Assembly: GCF_008373765.1 (NCBI RefSeq)
Contig: NZ_VUJW01000003.1
Location: 496,001-560,000 of the forward strand
Source: Nocardioides antri
Lineage (GTDB): Bacteria; Actinomycetota; Actinomycetes; Propionibacteriales; Nocardioidaceae
Reading direction: 5' to 3'
Length of the DNA stretch: 64,000 bases
In this document: piece by piece, positions 1 through 8,172 of the stretch
Layout of the letters: each line of letters opens with the position of its first letter
Position numbering within the stretch: position 1 is the first letter of the stretch
Notes under the pieces: generated by a model
Databases searched by the model: none
Seen by the model: the letters and a program-made list of their open reading frames with translations, nothing else
What the model was told of the DNA's origin: nothing
Program-made: the position numbers and the translations under genes

Positions 1-577
1 GGCGCAGCGCGAGCGGCACCGCCGACAGCGAGTCCTCCGCCAGCGAGGCGACCGTGGGGATGATCATGACGCCGAGCACGAGGCCGCCGCCCAGCGGGTT
101 GTAGGCGCTGATGCCGAGGCCCAGCCACCCCTGCAGGACGACCGGGATCACGAAGAAGACGCCGAAGAAGCCGTAGACGACCGAGGGCACGCCCGCCAGC
201 AGCTCGACGGTGGGCTTGAGCCACTTCCGGGCCCTCTTGGAGGCGTACTCCGAGAGGTACATCGCGGCGCCGAGCCCGATCGGGACCGCGACGGTCAGCG
301 CGATCGCCGTGGTCAGCAGGGTGCCGACGATGAGGGGATACACCGCGTACGGCGAGTCGGTGTCGGAGGTGAAGAACTCCCCGGCCGGTACCCGGCTGAA
401 GAACTCGAGCGCCGGCTCGACCACGGCGAAGAGGATGCCCGCGGTCACCAGGACCGACGCCGCGGCGGCGGTCATCAGGCACGCCTTGATGACCGCCTCG
501 CCCGGGCGGGGCCTGGCCGTGAGCACGGGGGCCGGGCCCGCCCCGGAGGGCGGGCCCGGCTGAGTCAGTGCCGTCAT
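1..577 (-). CDS. pstC: Phosphate ABC transporter permease PstC (partial, C-terminus outside window)
   Basis: Inner-membrane permease of the high-affinity phosphate importer PstSCAB. About 192 codons are visible, from an ATG at 577 (AAGGAAG upstream) to the left edge. A Pro/Gly-rich cytoplasmic N-terminus of about 25 residues is followed by a first membrane span, then the conserved LLAGVPSVVYGFFGVFF segment and the permease loop region around VMIIPTVASLAEDSLSAVP, both typical of PstC. It starts 27 nt after the pstS stop on the same strand, so the two are co-transcribed under the PHO box upstream of pstS. pstA and pstB would be expected beyond the edge. Confidence 0.95.
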   Translation of the reverse strand, partial: MTALTQPGPPSGAGPAPVLTARPRPGEAVIKACLMTAAAASVLVTAGILFAVVEPALEFFSRVPAGEFFTSDTDSPYAVYPLIVGTLLTTAIALTVAVPIGLGAAMYLSEYASKRARKWLKPTVELLAGVPSVVYGFFGVFFVIPVVLQGWLGLGISAYNPLGGGLVLGVMIIPTVASLAEDSLSAVPLALR

Positions 578-604
578 GAGAACCGGTGGCTTCCTTGGGT
601 TGCG

Positions 605-1588
605 TCAGCCGCCGATGCCGGCGAGGGCGTCCTTGGTCGCGGCGTAGTCGGTCTCGTTGAGCGCGATGAACCCGGCACCGGTGGCGACGGTCTCGAGGTT
701 CGCGACGTAGTAGTCGACGAACTCGGCGACGGCCGGCTTCTCGGTGTAGGACTTGTTGCTCACGTAGATGAAGAGCGGGCGGGCCAGCGGCGTGTAGCTG
801 CCGTCCTGCGCGGTCTCGGCCGACGGGGCGACACAGCCGTCACCGGAGTCGATCTCGAGCGCCTTCAGCTTGTCGGCGTTCTCCTCGAAGTAGGTGTAGC
901 CGAAGAAGCCGACCGCACCGGGGGTGCCGGAGACACCGTTGACGAGGACGTTGTCGTCCTCCGACGACTCGAAGTCGTTGCGCAGGGTCTCGGACTCGTC
1001 GGCGACGACGTCGGCCGCCATGTAGTCGTAGGTGCCCGAGTCGGCGCCCGGGATGAAGCCGGTGATCTCCTGGTCGGGGAACTCCGGGTTGATGTCCTGC
1101 CAGTTCTCGGCCTTCGACTTCGGCCCGAACAGAGCGATCAGCTCGTCGACGGTGAGGCAGTCGACCGCCAGATCGGGGTGCACGACGACCGTGAGCGCGT
1201 CGACCGCGACCTGCAGCTCGGTGTACTCGACACCGTTCTCCTCGCAGACCGGGACCTCTTCGTCGTCCTTGATCGGACGCGACGCGTTGGAGATGTCCGT
1301 CTCGCCGGCGCAGAAGACCTCGAAGCCGCCGCCGGTGCCGGACTGACCGACGGACACCTGGATCGGCGAGCCGTCCAGGGTCATCAGCTCCTGCGCAGCC
1401 GTGGTCATCGGGTAGACGGTGGAGGAGCCGTCGACGGCGACCTCGCCGGTCACGCTGGTGTCGAGGTCGCCCGCACCGGCGCCACTGCCGTCTTCCTCGG
1501 CGCTGCTGTCACCACCGCAGGCGGTGAGGAACAAGGCCAGAGCGGCCACACCGGGGACGAGCGCCCGGCGAAGGGGAGTGACGTTCAA
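605..1588 (-). CDS. pstS: Phosphate-binding lipoprotein PstS
   Basis: Extracellular lipid-anchored phosphate receptor of the Pst transporter. The reading frame stays open far upstream, but a TTG at 1588 preceded by GAGAGG gives a normal lipoprotein signal peptide with lipobox LTAC (Cys24), so I chose it (327 aa). Phosphate-contact segments are visible: DGSSTVYP near residue 45, GQSGTGGG, and ISNASRPI. The length fits the family. It is the first gene of the visible pst operon and lies downstream of a PHO box and a promoter-like pair of hexamers. Confidence 0.93.
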   Translation of the reverse strand: MNVTPLRRALVPGVAALALFLTACGGDSSAEEDGSGAGAGDLDTSVTGEVAVDGSSTVYPMTTAAQELMTLDGSPIQVSVGQSGTGGGFEVFCAGETDISNASRPIKDDEEVPVCEENGVEYTELQVAVDALTVVVHPDLAVDCLTVDELIALFGPKSKAENWQDINPEFPDQEITGFIPGADSGTYDYMAADVVADESETLRNDFESSEDDNVLVNGVSGTPGAVGFFGYTYFEENADKLKALEIDSGDGCVAPSAETAQDGSYTPLARPLFIYVSNKSYTEKPAVAEFVDYYVANLETVATGAGFIALNETDYAATKDALAGIGG

Positions 1589-1659
1589 GAGATCTGCCTC
1601 TCGGGACTGAGGGGCATGCCACGCCGGCCCCCCATGGAGTTCGTTCTCGGACGTCAGCG

Positions 1660-1714
1660 ACGCTAGGGACGCCCGGTAACGCAACAATCCGACGCGTCTG
1701 AACGCACGGTGAAC
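1660..1714 (-). promoter_or_regulatory. PHO box and promoter of the pst operon
   Basis: On the minus strand GTTCACC-GTGC-GTTCAGA (1714 to 1697) forms two direct repeats at an 11-nt period, the layout of the actinobacterial PhoP operator (PHO box). A -35-like TTGTTG (1687-1682) and a -10-like TAGCGT (1665-1660) with a 16-nt spacer follow directly. The repeat is seen; binding by PhoP is inferred from the known Streptomyces consensus. Confidence 0.75.
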
Positions 1715-1771
1715 AGGCAAGGAAGCGTGCAAGCCGGGCGGCGACCCGCGTCACACCGGCCGCGGCAGCGC

Positions 1772-2659
1772 TCAGCGCACGCGGTGCCGCTCGACGGCGA
1801 CCACGTTGCCCTTGCGCACGTGCACGACCAGCATCTCCGCGGTCGCGAGCTCGTCACCGCGCTGCGCCGGACGCAGGCCGAGGGCGTCGTACACGTGCGG
1901 GAGGACGGGGCGGTGGGTGCAGAGCACGGCACCCTCGTCGCCGTCGACAACCTCGTCGATGATCTTCCGGATGCCCTTCTCCGTCATGTGCTCCTCGGTG
2001 AGCCGGCGCCGGGTCTGGACGTCCCAACCGGTCATCGAGGCGTACGGCGCGACGGTCTGCACGCAGCGCGTGCTCGACGACGAGAGGACGCGGGTCACGT
2101 CGTAGGCGGCGAGCACCGGGATCAGGCGGTCTGCGGTGGCCGCACCCGTCTTCAGCAGCGGGCGGAGCCGGTCGTCGTCGCGCCACGTGTGGCGCGAGCG
2201 CGCCTGCGCATGACGGAGTACGACGACCGCATGGGTCTTGCGTCGTACCTTGACCGCCTCGGCCAGGGTCGCCCGGTCGTAGGCGTAGCTGAGGAGCGCG
2301 TCTGCCTTGTCGATGCGCATCCACGCGACCTGGTCGATCTCGTGGTTCGGCCGGTAGAGGCTGACGTCGTCGGACCCGACCGCGCGGCCGGTCCAGTAGT
2401 CGACGGTCTTCATCCCCCGGGCGGTCCGGTAGTGCTGAGGCGCGAGAGGCGGGCCGAGCCGCACGTGCAGACCCGTCTCCTCGGCGACCTCGCGCACCGC
2501 AGCCGCCGTCGGATGCTCGCCCCGCTCGAGCTTGCCCTTGGGGAAGGACCAGTCGTCGTACTTGGGCCGGTGCACGAGCAGGACCTCGCGGCCGGGCCGG
2601 AAGGTCACGACGCCCGCCGCGCGGATGCCCGGGGCCGAGGCCGGGTTGCTCCTGGTCAC
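1772..2659 (-). CDS. mutT1: Nudix hydrolase / histidine phosphatase fusion (MutT1-like)
   Basis: Two-domain protein of 295 aa resembling mycobacterial MutT1, which hydrolyses 8-oxo-(d)GTP and diadenosine polyphosphates. The N-terminal Nudix domain holds the Nudix box at residues 42-64 (GKLERGEHPTAAAVREVAEE, then TGL). The C-terminal histidine phosphatase domain starts with the RHAQA motif near residue 149. The GTG start at 2659 agrees with the usual short leader before the Nudix domain. It lies upstream of pstS on the same strand but is separated by the PHO promoter. The domain pair is clear; the exact substrate is family knowledge. Confidence 0.88.
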   Translation of the reverse strand: MTRSNPASAPGIRAAGVVTFRPGREVLLVHRPKYDDWSFPKGKLERGEHPTAAAVREVAEETGLHVRLGPPLAPQHYRTARGMKTVDYWTGRAVGSDDVSLYRPNHEIDQVAWMRIDKADALLSYAYDRATLAEAVKVRRKTHAVVVLRHAQARSRHTWRDDDRLRPLLKTGAATADRLIPVLAAYDVTRVLSSSSTRCVQTVAPYASMTGWDVQTRRRLTEEHMTEKGIRKIIDEVVDGDEGAVLCTHRPVLPHVYDALGLRPAQRGDELATAEMLVVHVRKGNVVAVERHRVR

Positions 2660-2706
2660 GGCGTTAGTGTCACACCTGTCCGCCCCCGAGAGGAGACAGC
2701 ACTTTG

Positions 2707-3765
2707 ATGTCGGTCCCGCGTCCCCGCATCCTCGTCATCGGTGCGGTGGTGCTCGTGGTCGTCGTGGGCGTCGTCGCGTGGTTCGTGGTGCGCGACGACG
2801 ACGAGGCGGGCCGGCTGGCGACGGCGGTCGCGATGGCGCCCGGGGACGCCGCCCGGCTCGGCTGGACGGACTGGTCCCGGGTGCGGGAGGAGCTCGACCG
2901 CGATCTGTCGGAGACGTCGCCGACGACCGACGTCGAGGACTTCCTCACCGCCGGCTTCGACGCCGACCTGACGTCGGTCTCCGCCCTGGTCGCGTCGGCG
3001 CCGTTCCTCCACGAGCGCTACGGCTTCTCCCCCGCGACCATCGACTGGGAGCTCTTCTCCCAGAGCGAGGAGGGGGCGATCGTCCTGATGGGCCTGCCGG
3101 AGTCCCTCGACATCGACCAGATCGAGGACGCGCTCGAGGAGCTCGGCTACGTGGAGCCGGACGAGCCGGACGGCGTGTGGGAGGGCGGCCACGCCCTGCT
3201 GACCCAGCTCGGCACCCTGACCCAGGAGCTCGCCTTCATCACCATCGACCGGGAGCGCCGCGTCCTGGCGTCGAGCGACGAGATCGAGACGGTCGAGACC
3301 TGGCGCGACGTCGAGCGGGGCGACGACGTCGAGGACGGACTCACGGGTGTCCTCGACTCCGTCGAGGGTGCGCTGTCGGCTGCCGTCTACACCGGCGAGC
3401 ACGCCTGCGCCGCGCTCGCGATGACGGAGGCCGACGACACCGACCGCGTCCGCGCGGCCGAGCTGCTCGAGCAGGCGGGCGAGGTCAACCCGCTCCGCGG
3501 GTTCGCCATCGCGGGGCTGCCCGGTGGCGACGTACGGGTGGCGATGTCGTTCGAGTCCGAGGACCAGGCCAGGACCAACGCCGACACCCGTCGGCAGCTG
3601 GCGGCAGGACCCGCGCCCGGGCAGGGCGGCTCGTTCCCGGAGCGGTTCGAGCTCGGTGACGTGGTCGCCGAGGGCGAGGTCGTCACGATGGAGCTGCACC
3701 CGCGGCGGGCGACGTACGTCCTGTCCGACCTGGCCAACGGCCCGGTGCTCTTCGCGACCTGCTGA
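2707..3765 (+). CDS. Membrane-anchored protein of unknown function
   Basis: A 352-aa protein with one N-terminal hydrophobic segment (about residues 9-27, very Val-rich), a stop-transfer-like RDDDE stretch, and a long acidic extracellular domain without a recognised motif. Only two cysteines are visible, one near the middle and one at the very C-terminus. An AGGAG at 2691-2695 serves either ATG 2707 (11-nt spacing) or an in-frame TTG 2704 (8-nt spacing); the products differ by one residue. Function not recognised. Confidence 0.8.
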   Translation: MSVPRPRILVIGAVVLVVVVGVVAWFVVRDDDEAGRLATAVAMAPGDAARLGWTDWSRVREELDRDLSETSPTTDVEDFLTAGFDADLTSVSALVASAPFLHERYGFSPATIDWELFSQSEEGAIVLMGLPESLDIDQIEDALEELGYVEPDEPDGVWEGGHALLTQLGTLTQELAFITIDRERRVLASSDEIETVETWRDVERGDDVEDGLTGVLDSVEGALSAAVYTGEHACAALAMTEADDTDRVRAAELLEQAGEVNPLRGFAIAGLPGGDVRVAMSFESEDQARTNADTRRQLAAGPAPGQGGSFPERFELGDVVAEGEVVTMELHPRRATYVLSDLANGPVLFATC

Positions 3766-3769
3766 CGGC

Positions 3770-3931
3770 TCAGGCCACGTCGTCGTCGGGGACGACGCCC
3801 AGGATCCGGTCGATCTCGTCGAGCGGGAGCGGTCCGTCGGAGGCGGTGGCGGCGATGATGAGGTTGGTGGTCAGCTCGACCTCGACGAGCAGGTCGGAGT
3901 CCTCGAGCGCCACGTCGAAGGGATCCGCCAC
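3770..3931 (-). CDS. Small conserved-looking protein (53 aa)
   Basis: Short acidic protein without a recognised domain. The frame is open further upstream, but the compact product starting at GTG 3931 (MADPFDVALEDSDLL) has a good GGGGAGG ribosome site 10-12 nt upstream, while the longer version adds an Arg-rich low-complexity leader. The regular pattern of hydrophobic residues (DLLVEVELTTNLIIAA, then LDEIDRILGV) suggests two amphipathic helices and supports real coding. It ends 4 nt from the stop of the convergent membrane protein gene. Function unknown; a regulatory or adaptor role would be a guess. Confidence 0.65.
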   Translation of the reverse strand: MADPFDVALEDSDLLVEVELTTNLIIAATASDGPLPLDEIDRILGVVPDDDVA

Positions 3932-4064
3932 GACTGTCCCGCCTCCCCGAGTGTGGACGACTGGTCGTCCCCCACTCCTTCGCCTTCGGGGCACCACCGT
4001 GCCATTCCGAACCATCCTGCCCAGGGATGTACCCCGGAAACCTGAAGTTACGGAAAATTTTGAC

Positions 4065-4094
4065 GAGGCCCTGCCGGATGACCGGCAGGGCCTC
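4065..4094 (-). terminator. Intrinsic terminator downstream of the cold-shock gene
   Basis: Perfect 13-bp stem (GAGGCCCTGCCGG / CCGGCAGGGCCTC) with a 4-nt ATGA loop. On the minus strand it is followed by TCAAAATTTT, giving a short U-run. It is the distal of two hairpins after the csp stop codon. Confidence 0.75.
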
Positions 4095-4119
4095 GCCTGA
4101 AGACTGATGTCTCCCGAGA

Positions 4120-4146
4120 CGCCCGGGGCCCTCAGGCCCCGGGGCG
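4120..4146 (-). terminator. Second GC-rich hairpin after the cold-shock gene
   Basis: Stem of about 10 bp formed by CGCCCGGGGCC and GGCCCCGGGGCG around a CTCA loop, 12 nt beyond the csp stop. No T-run follows on the minus strand, so it may be a 3'-end stabiliser or the first half of a tandem terminator. Confidence 0.5.
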
Positions 4147-4157
4147 TTTGTTGCGAA

Positions 4158-4361
4158 TCAGAGAGCGCGAACGTTCTCCGCCTGGGGACCCTTGGGGCCC
4201 TGGGTGACGTCGAACTCGACCTTCTGGTTGTCCTCGAGGGACTTGTATCCGGAGGTCTGGATCGCCGAGTAGTGAACGAAGACGTCGTCGCCGCCGCCCT
4301 CCTGCTCGATGAATCCGAAACCCTTCTCTGCGCTGAACCACTTCACGGTGCCCTGAGCCAT
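4158..4361 (-). CDS. cspA: Cold-shock protein, CspA family
   Basis: A 67-aa single OB-fold RNA chaperone that melts mRNA structure at low temperature or in stationary phase. RNP1 (KGFGFI) and RNP2 (VFVHYSAI) are intact, and the family's length and the C-terminal [13 protein letters not shown] tail match. Although the frame is open upstream, MAQGTVKWF at 4361 is the conserved family start, with GGAG about 11 nt upstream. The gene is monocistronic, with two hairpins downstream and a long upstream region. Confidence 0.95.
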   Translation of the reverse strand: MAQGTVKWFSAEKGFGFIEQEGGGDDVFVHYSAIQTSGYKSLEDNQKVEFDVTQGPKGPQAENVRAL

Positions 4362-4663
4362 TGTGCTCGTTACTCCTATTGTCGGGGCGAGAGCCGCCAC
4401 CTCGGCGACCCGCAGCGGATGCGATGACACGTCGCTCCGACCCGTGATGGGTACACCACAAACCAGATACGCCGTCGGCCACAGACTCCGCAGGCGTTGA
4501 ACCTTCGAGAACTGCATCCGCTGCATCTATGACACTACCAATGCCTGTCCATCCAGGGGCATGGAGGACACGAGGGATCTCAGTGGACGGCGTGAAGGTT
4601 GCGCTACCACCGCGTGTCGTGGTGCTGAACGCCGCCACCGGCCGGGCGCCTAGACTCCTCGGG
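4362..4663. other. 302-bp divergent intergenic region (csp / DUF305)
   Basis: The only gene-free stretch near 300 bp. It holds the csp leader on the minus strand (GGAG near 4373) and the promoter of the DUF305 gene on the plus strand. Csp mRNAs commonly have long structured leaders, so part may be a 5' UTR. No clear hexamer pair or riboswitch could be assigned by eye. Confidence 0.5.
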
Positions 4664-5323
4664 ATGTCCACGCTCCTCACCCGGCTGCCGATCGCCGCCC
4701 TCGTCCTCGCCCTGGTCCCTGCACTGGCCGCCTGCTCCGACGACGACGATGCAGCACCGGAGCCCGCGGTCCACACCGCCGACAACGGCGACGTCTTCAA
4801 CGACGTCGACGCGGACTTCGCGACCGGGCTGGTGCAGCACCACGCGCTCGCGCTGGTGCTGGTCGACCTGACGCGCGGCGCTGACGTCTCACCCGAGGTG
4901 ACCGCCCTGGCGGAGGACATCCTGGCCACCGAGAGCCTGGAGATCGAGACGCTGACCGACTGGCTCGCCGTGTGGGACGTCCCGGCGCCCGAGACCATCC
5001 GCGACCACGCCAACGCCGGTCACGGGGACCACGGGGACCATGGGGACCAGGGGAACACGCTGTCGCTCGACGGCGAGATCCCCGGCGGCGACCTGCCCGG
5101 CATGCCGTCCACCGACGAGCTGACGGAGCTGCTCTCCCTCCGCGGCGACGAGTTCGAGCAGCGCTGGCTCGAGCTGATGATCACCCACCACGAGGGCGCG
5201 ATCGAGATCGCCGACCAGGAGATCGAGGACGGGACCTACTCCCCCGCCGTCGACCTCGCCGAAGCCGTCCGGGAGGCGCAGCTCGCCCAGGTCGAGCAGA
5301 TGAAGTCGCTGCTCGAAGGCTGA
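4664..5323 (+). CDS. DUF305 family lipoprotein with His-rich linker
   Basis: Exported 219-aa lipoprotein of the DUF305 (ferritin-like, metal-associated) family. The signal peptide ends in lipobox LAAC near residue 22. Two DUF305 motifs are visible: LVQHHALALV in the first half and the diagnostic MITHHEGAIEIADQEI near the C-terminus, plus EQMKSLL at the end. Between them is a tandem 9-bp repeat (5021-5050) encoding HGDHGDHGDQ, a plausible metal-binding linker. ATG 4664 was chosen because only this start gives a clean signal peptide; the frame is open 45 codons further upstream. Metal-related role is inferred. Confidence 0.85.
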   Translation: MSTLLTRLPIAALVLALVPALAACSDDDDAAPEPAVHTADNGDVFNDVDADFATGLVQHHALALVLVDLTRGADVSPEVTALAEDILATESLEIETLTDWLAVWDVPAPETIRDHANAGHGDHGDHGDQGNTLSLDGEIPGGDLPGMPSTDELTELLSLRGDEFEQRWLELMITHHEGAIEIADQEIEDGTYSPAVDLAEAVREAQLAQVEQMKSLLEG

Positions 5324-5379
5324 CCCGGCCTGCGATACTTCACCTCGGTTACCTCGCTCGAACGTCTGGGGGTGGCCAC

Positions 5380-5455
5380 GGGCCCCTAGCTCAATTGGCA
5401 GAGCTGAGGACTTTTAATCCTTAGGTTGTGGGTTCGAGTCCCACGGGGCCTACCA
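5380..5455 (+). tRNA. tRNA-Lys (anticodon TTT)
   Basis: Full cloverleaf: acceptor GGGCCCC pairs with GGGGCCT (one G-U), anticodon loop CTTTTAA gives TTT, T-arm GTGGG TTCGAGT CCCAC, discriminator A and an encoded CCA (5453-5455). Confidence 0.96.
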
Positions 5456-5474
5456 CGCGCCGTACCGTGACCGG

Positions 5475-6239
5475 ATGCGCCGGCTGATCGCGATCACCGT
5501 GGCCGTCCTGGCGTGCGGCGCGGCACCGGCGTACGGCGGCGAGCCCGCCCTGCCGTCCGAGTCGGACGTGGACTACCAGCTCGGCGGCGCCAACGACGAC
5601 ATCCCCGACGAGGTCGGGATCGTGGTGCGGGACCGCAAGGACGAGCCCTTCGCGGGCCGCTTCAACGTCTGCTACGTCAACGGGTTCCAGACCCAGCCGG
5701 ACGAGCGGCGCTTCTGGCGGCGCCACCATTGGCGGCTCGTGCTCAAGGACGACGGCCGGGCGGTGGTGGACGAGGTGTGGGGTGAGTGGCTGCTCGACAC
5801 CCGGACCCGCGCGAAGCGCAGGGCGCTCGCCCGCATCGTGGGGCGGTGGACCGAGCGGTGTGCCGCCGACGGCTTCGATGCGGTCGAGCTCGACAACCTC
5901 GACTCGTTCACCCGCAGCCACCGCCTGATCAAGCGGCGCCATGCCCTCGCCTACGCACGGCTGGTGGTCCGGCGCGCGCACCGCGCGGGGCTGCCGGTCG
6001 GGCAGAAGAACCTGGCCGGGTTCGACGGCACCACGATCGGGTTCGACTTCGCCGTGGCCGAGGAGTGCGGGCGGTGGCGCGAGTGCCACCGCTACGCGGC
6101 GTCGTACGACGACCAGGTGCTTGCGGTGGAGTACCGCCGGCGCGACTTCGACCGCACCTGCGCGGGGTACGGCGACCGGTGGTCGGTCGTGCTGCGCGAC
6201 CTCGCGCTCACGCCCGACGGCGTGCACCGCTACTGCTGA
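5475..6239 (+). CDS. Secreted GH114-like glycoside hydrolase (endo-alpha-1,4-polygalactosaminidase family)
   Basis: Secreted 254-aa TIM-barrel-type protein of the GH114/TM1410 family, which attack galactosaminogalactan-type polysaccharides. A signal peptide (residues 1-21, ending APAYGG) is followed by conserved blocks: FNVCYVNGFQTQ, the acidic strand FDAVELDNLDSF with likely catalytic Asp/Glu, GLPVGQKN, and FAVAEECGRWREC. It begins 19 nt after tRNA-Lys and its 3' end overlaps the convergent fur-type gene by 10 bp. The family is recognised from the motif set; the substrate is inferred. Confidence 0.8.
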   Translation: MRRLIAITVAVLACGAAPAYGGEPALPSESDVDYQLGGANDDIPDEVGIVVRDRKDEPFAGRFNVCYVNGFQTQPDERRFWRRHHWRLVLKDDGRAVVDEVWGEWLLDTRTRAKRRALARIVGRWTERCAADGFDAVELDNLDSFTRSHRLIKRRHALAYARLVVRRAHRAGLPVGQKNLAGFDGTTIGFDFAVAEECGRWRECHRYAASYDDQVLAVEYRRRDFDRTCAGYGDRWSVVLRDLALTPDGVHRYC

Positions 6240-6628
6240 CAGTCCGCGCAGATCCCGAAGAGCTCGAGGCTGTGGCTGACCTCGGCGAAGTCGTGCTCGC
6301 GCGCCACCGCCTCGGTCCACTTCTCCACCGCCGGGCCGGTGACCTCGACGGTCCGGCCGCACGAGCGGCAGACCAGGTGATGGTGGTGGTCGGTGCTGCA
6401 CCGGCGGTAGGAGGACTCGCCGCCGGGACTCTGCAGGACGTCGACCTCGCCGGCCTCCGCCATGGCCTGGAGCGTGCGGTAGACGGTGGCCAGCCCGACC
6501 TTCTCGCCGGAGTGCCGCAGCGAGTCGTGGATGTCCTGCGCGCTCTGGAAGTCGGCCGCGCCCTGCAGCGCCTCCGTGATCGCGCGGCGCTGGCGGGTCG
6601 GCCGCAGCGTCGTCGCGGGGTCGGGCAC
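6230..6628 (-). CDS. zur: Fur-family metalloregulator, probably Zur
   Basis: A 132-aa ferric/zinc uptake regulator. The winged helix (residues 10-85) includes the recognition region EKVGLATVYRTLQAM; the C-terminal half has the metal ligands HHHHLVCRSCG and GICADC, giving the two CxxC pairs of the structural zinc site. Lack of a thiol-peroxidase or katG neighbour and the short, Zn-ligand-rich form favour Zur over Fur or PerR, but this is a judgement. GTG 6628 has an ideal GGAGG at 7-nt spacing. An imperfect palindrome at 6650-6664 may be its own operator. Confidence 0.82.
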   Translation of the reverse strand: MPDPATTLRPTRQRRAITEALQGAADFQSAQDIHDSLRHSGEKVGLATVYRTLQAMAEAGEVDVLQSPGGESSYRRCSTDHHHHLVCRSCGRTVEVTGPAVEKWTEAVAREHDFAEVSHSLELFGICADCQQ

Positions 6629-6649
6629 GGCGTCGCCTCCTCGTCGGAA

Positions 6650-6664
6650 TGAAACTCGGTCTCA
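6650..6664. promoter_or_regulatory. Possible autoregulatory operator of the Fur/Zur gene
   Basis: TGAAACTCGGTCTCA is an imperfect 15-bp palindrome (10 of 15 positions symmetric) just upstream of the repressor start. Zur boxes are palindromes of about this size starting TGA and ending TCA; the match is weak. Confidence 0.25.
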
Positions 6665-6743
6665 ATCTACCGCCCGACCTGGCGGAACCCGCTCCGCCGG
6701 AGCGTGATCAGGCGTACATTCCGAACGGAGGAAGGGAGGCCTC

Positions 6744-7598
6744 ATGGGGGAGCTCGACGACATCGACTTCGGCACGGACAGCGACACCATCCGACGATGG
6801 CTCGCGAAGAGAGCGTCCTACGCCGGCGAGCGCGGCGACCCGGTCCGGGGCGGCAAGCACCGCGGGGACCCGCCCCCCACCGTCGACCCGCAGAGCCTGA
6901 CCGTGCCCAACACCCGCGCCGCCGGCCAGGACGTGCTCGACGCCCTCGCCGCCCCTGAGCCGCCGATCGCCCAGAGCTGGCCGGCACCCTACGCGCCGGA
7001 GCCCCCGGCCGACCCCGTCGAGACGCCGGCGTCGGCAGCGGACGAGCGGTTCCCCACTCCCCCGCCGCGGCCGGGCAAGGACCCCAGCGGGAAGTCGCCG
7101 TACGCCTCCACCCCGGAGCAGGAGGGGGAGGTGACGTCCAGCCGCTCCACCAACGCCGTCTTCGAGCCGCGCACCACTGCCCACAACGCCATGACCGCGT
7201 TGATGGTGCTGGCGGTCGCCGCCGTCGCCGGGGCGGCGTACCTCGCCGTCCAGGAACGGACGACGGTCAGCTACGGACTGGTCGCGCTGATGGCCCTGCT
7301 GGCGGTGCTCGTCTGGGCGATCCGCGCCAGCACCTCGGTCACCGAGCTCGCGATCATCCGCGGCCAGCTCGAGCTGATCCGGGACGGATCGTTCGAGATC
7401 GTCGACCTGGCCAGCCCCTACACGCCGGTGCTGGTCGAGGGCCGGCCCGGGCGCCGCGGCTGGCGGGTCCTGATCGAGCGCCATGACCGACCGCTCCTGG
7501 AGATCAACGCGAGCATCGTCGACCCCCACCACTTCCAGGCGGTGCTGCAGCGGATCCGCCCCGACCTGCGCCAGGACAAGGCTACGCCGCCACCGTGA
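6744..7598 (+). CDS. Two-TM membrane protein with Pro-rich N-terminus
   Basis: A 284-aa protein with no recognised family. Residues 1-140 are hydrophilic and Pro/Glu-rich (predicted disordered, cytoplasmic), two membrane spans lie at about 150-168 and 172-190, and an 85-residue C-terminal domain (IIRGQLELIRDGSFEIVDL onwards) follows. The ATG has GGGAGG 5 nt upstream. The C-terminal part resembles a small beta-rich membrane-associated domain. It overlaps the convergent GNAT gene by 17 bp. Function unknown. Confidence 0.8.
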   Translation: MGELDDIDFGTDSDTIRRWLAKRASYAGERGDPVRGGKHRGDPPPTVDPQSLTVPNTRAAGQDVLDALAAPEPPIAQSWPAPYAPEPPADPVETPASAADERFPTPPPRPGKDPSGKSPYASTPEQEGEVTSSRSTNAVFEPRTTAHNAMTALMVLAVAAVAGAAYLAVQERTTVSYGLVALMALLAVLVWAIRASTSVTELAIIRGQLELIRDGSFEIVDLASPYTPVLVEGRPGRRGWRVLIERHDRPLLEINASIVDPHHFQAVLQRIRPDLRQDKATPPP

Positions 7599-8112
7599 TC
7601 CAGTAGCGCCGCTTGTCCTTGCGGACGTCCTCGAAGACGCCGCCGCCGGCCTCGATCGTGCGGGCCGACGCGACGTTGTCGGTGTCGCAGGTGACGAGCA
7701 CCCGGTCGATGCCGAGCTCGCCCGCGCGGCGTACGCCCAGCACGAGGGCGCGCGTGGCGTGGCCCTGCCGGCGGCGGGCGGGCCGGATCGAGTAGCCGAT
7801 GTGGCCGCCCTCCTCCCGCAGCCAGTCGTTGAGCTCGTGACGGAGGTTGAGGAAGCCGATCACCTCGTCGTCCGGACCGCCGTCACCCGCCGTGATCCAG
7901 AAGTACGTCGACGCGACCCGGCCGGCCGCGGGGTCGCCCGAGGACTTCTGGGCCAGCACGTCGATGAACTCCTTGCACGACGCCTCGGTCGGCTCCAGCG
8001 GGTGGTCGAGGTTCCACCCTCCCGCGCCGTGCATGACCTCGTCGCCGAAGTCCGTGATGGTTGCGGCCCAGCTGGGGAACCACCGGAGGTCGGGGAGCAC
8101 GAGCGCTGTCAT
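7582..8112 (-). CDS. GNAT-family N-acetyltransferase
   Basis: A 176-aa acyl-CoA-dependent N-acetyltransferase. The acetyl-CoA pyrophosphate loop is RRRQGHATRAL near residue 112, preceded by the beta-strand GGHIGYSIRPA; motif B (VLVTCDTDNVASARTIEAGG) matches enzymes that acetylate small amines or amino-acid-like substrates. The layout is the typical RimJ/RimL-like single domain. The substrate cannot be told from sequence. It is divergent from the thioesterase gene, with 84 bp between the two starts. Confidence 0.85.
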   Translation of the reverse strand: MTALVLPDLRWFPSWAATITDFGDEVMHGAGGWNLDHPLEPTEASCKEFIDVLAQKSSGDPAAGRVASTYFWITAGDGGPDDEVIGFLNLRHELNDWLREEGGHIGYSIRPARRRQGHATRALVLGVRRAGELGIDRVLVTCDTDNVASARTIEAGGGVFEDVRKDKRRYWITVAA

Positions 8113-8172
8113 GACCCGATTCCAGCAGGGCGTGACACTCGTCGCATCACGTTTTCGTCCCGTCCATCACGC

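Noticed and set aside
1589-1732. Longer pstS frame starting upstream at 1732
   Set aside because: It would read through the -10 and PHO-box region and bury the lipoprotein signal 48 residues inside; TTG 1588 with a ribosome site is better.
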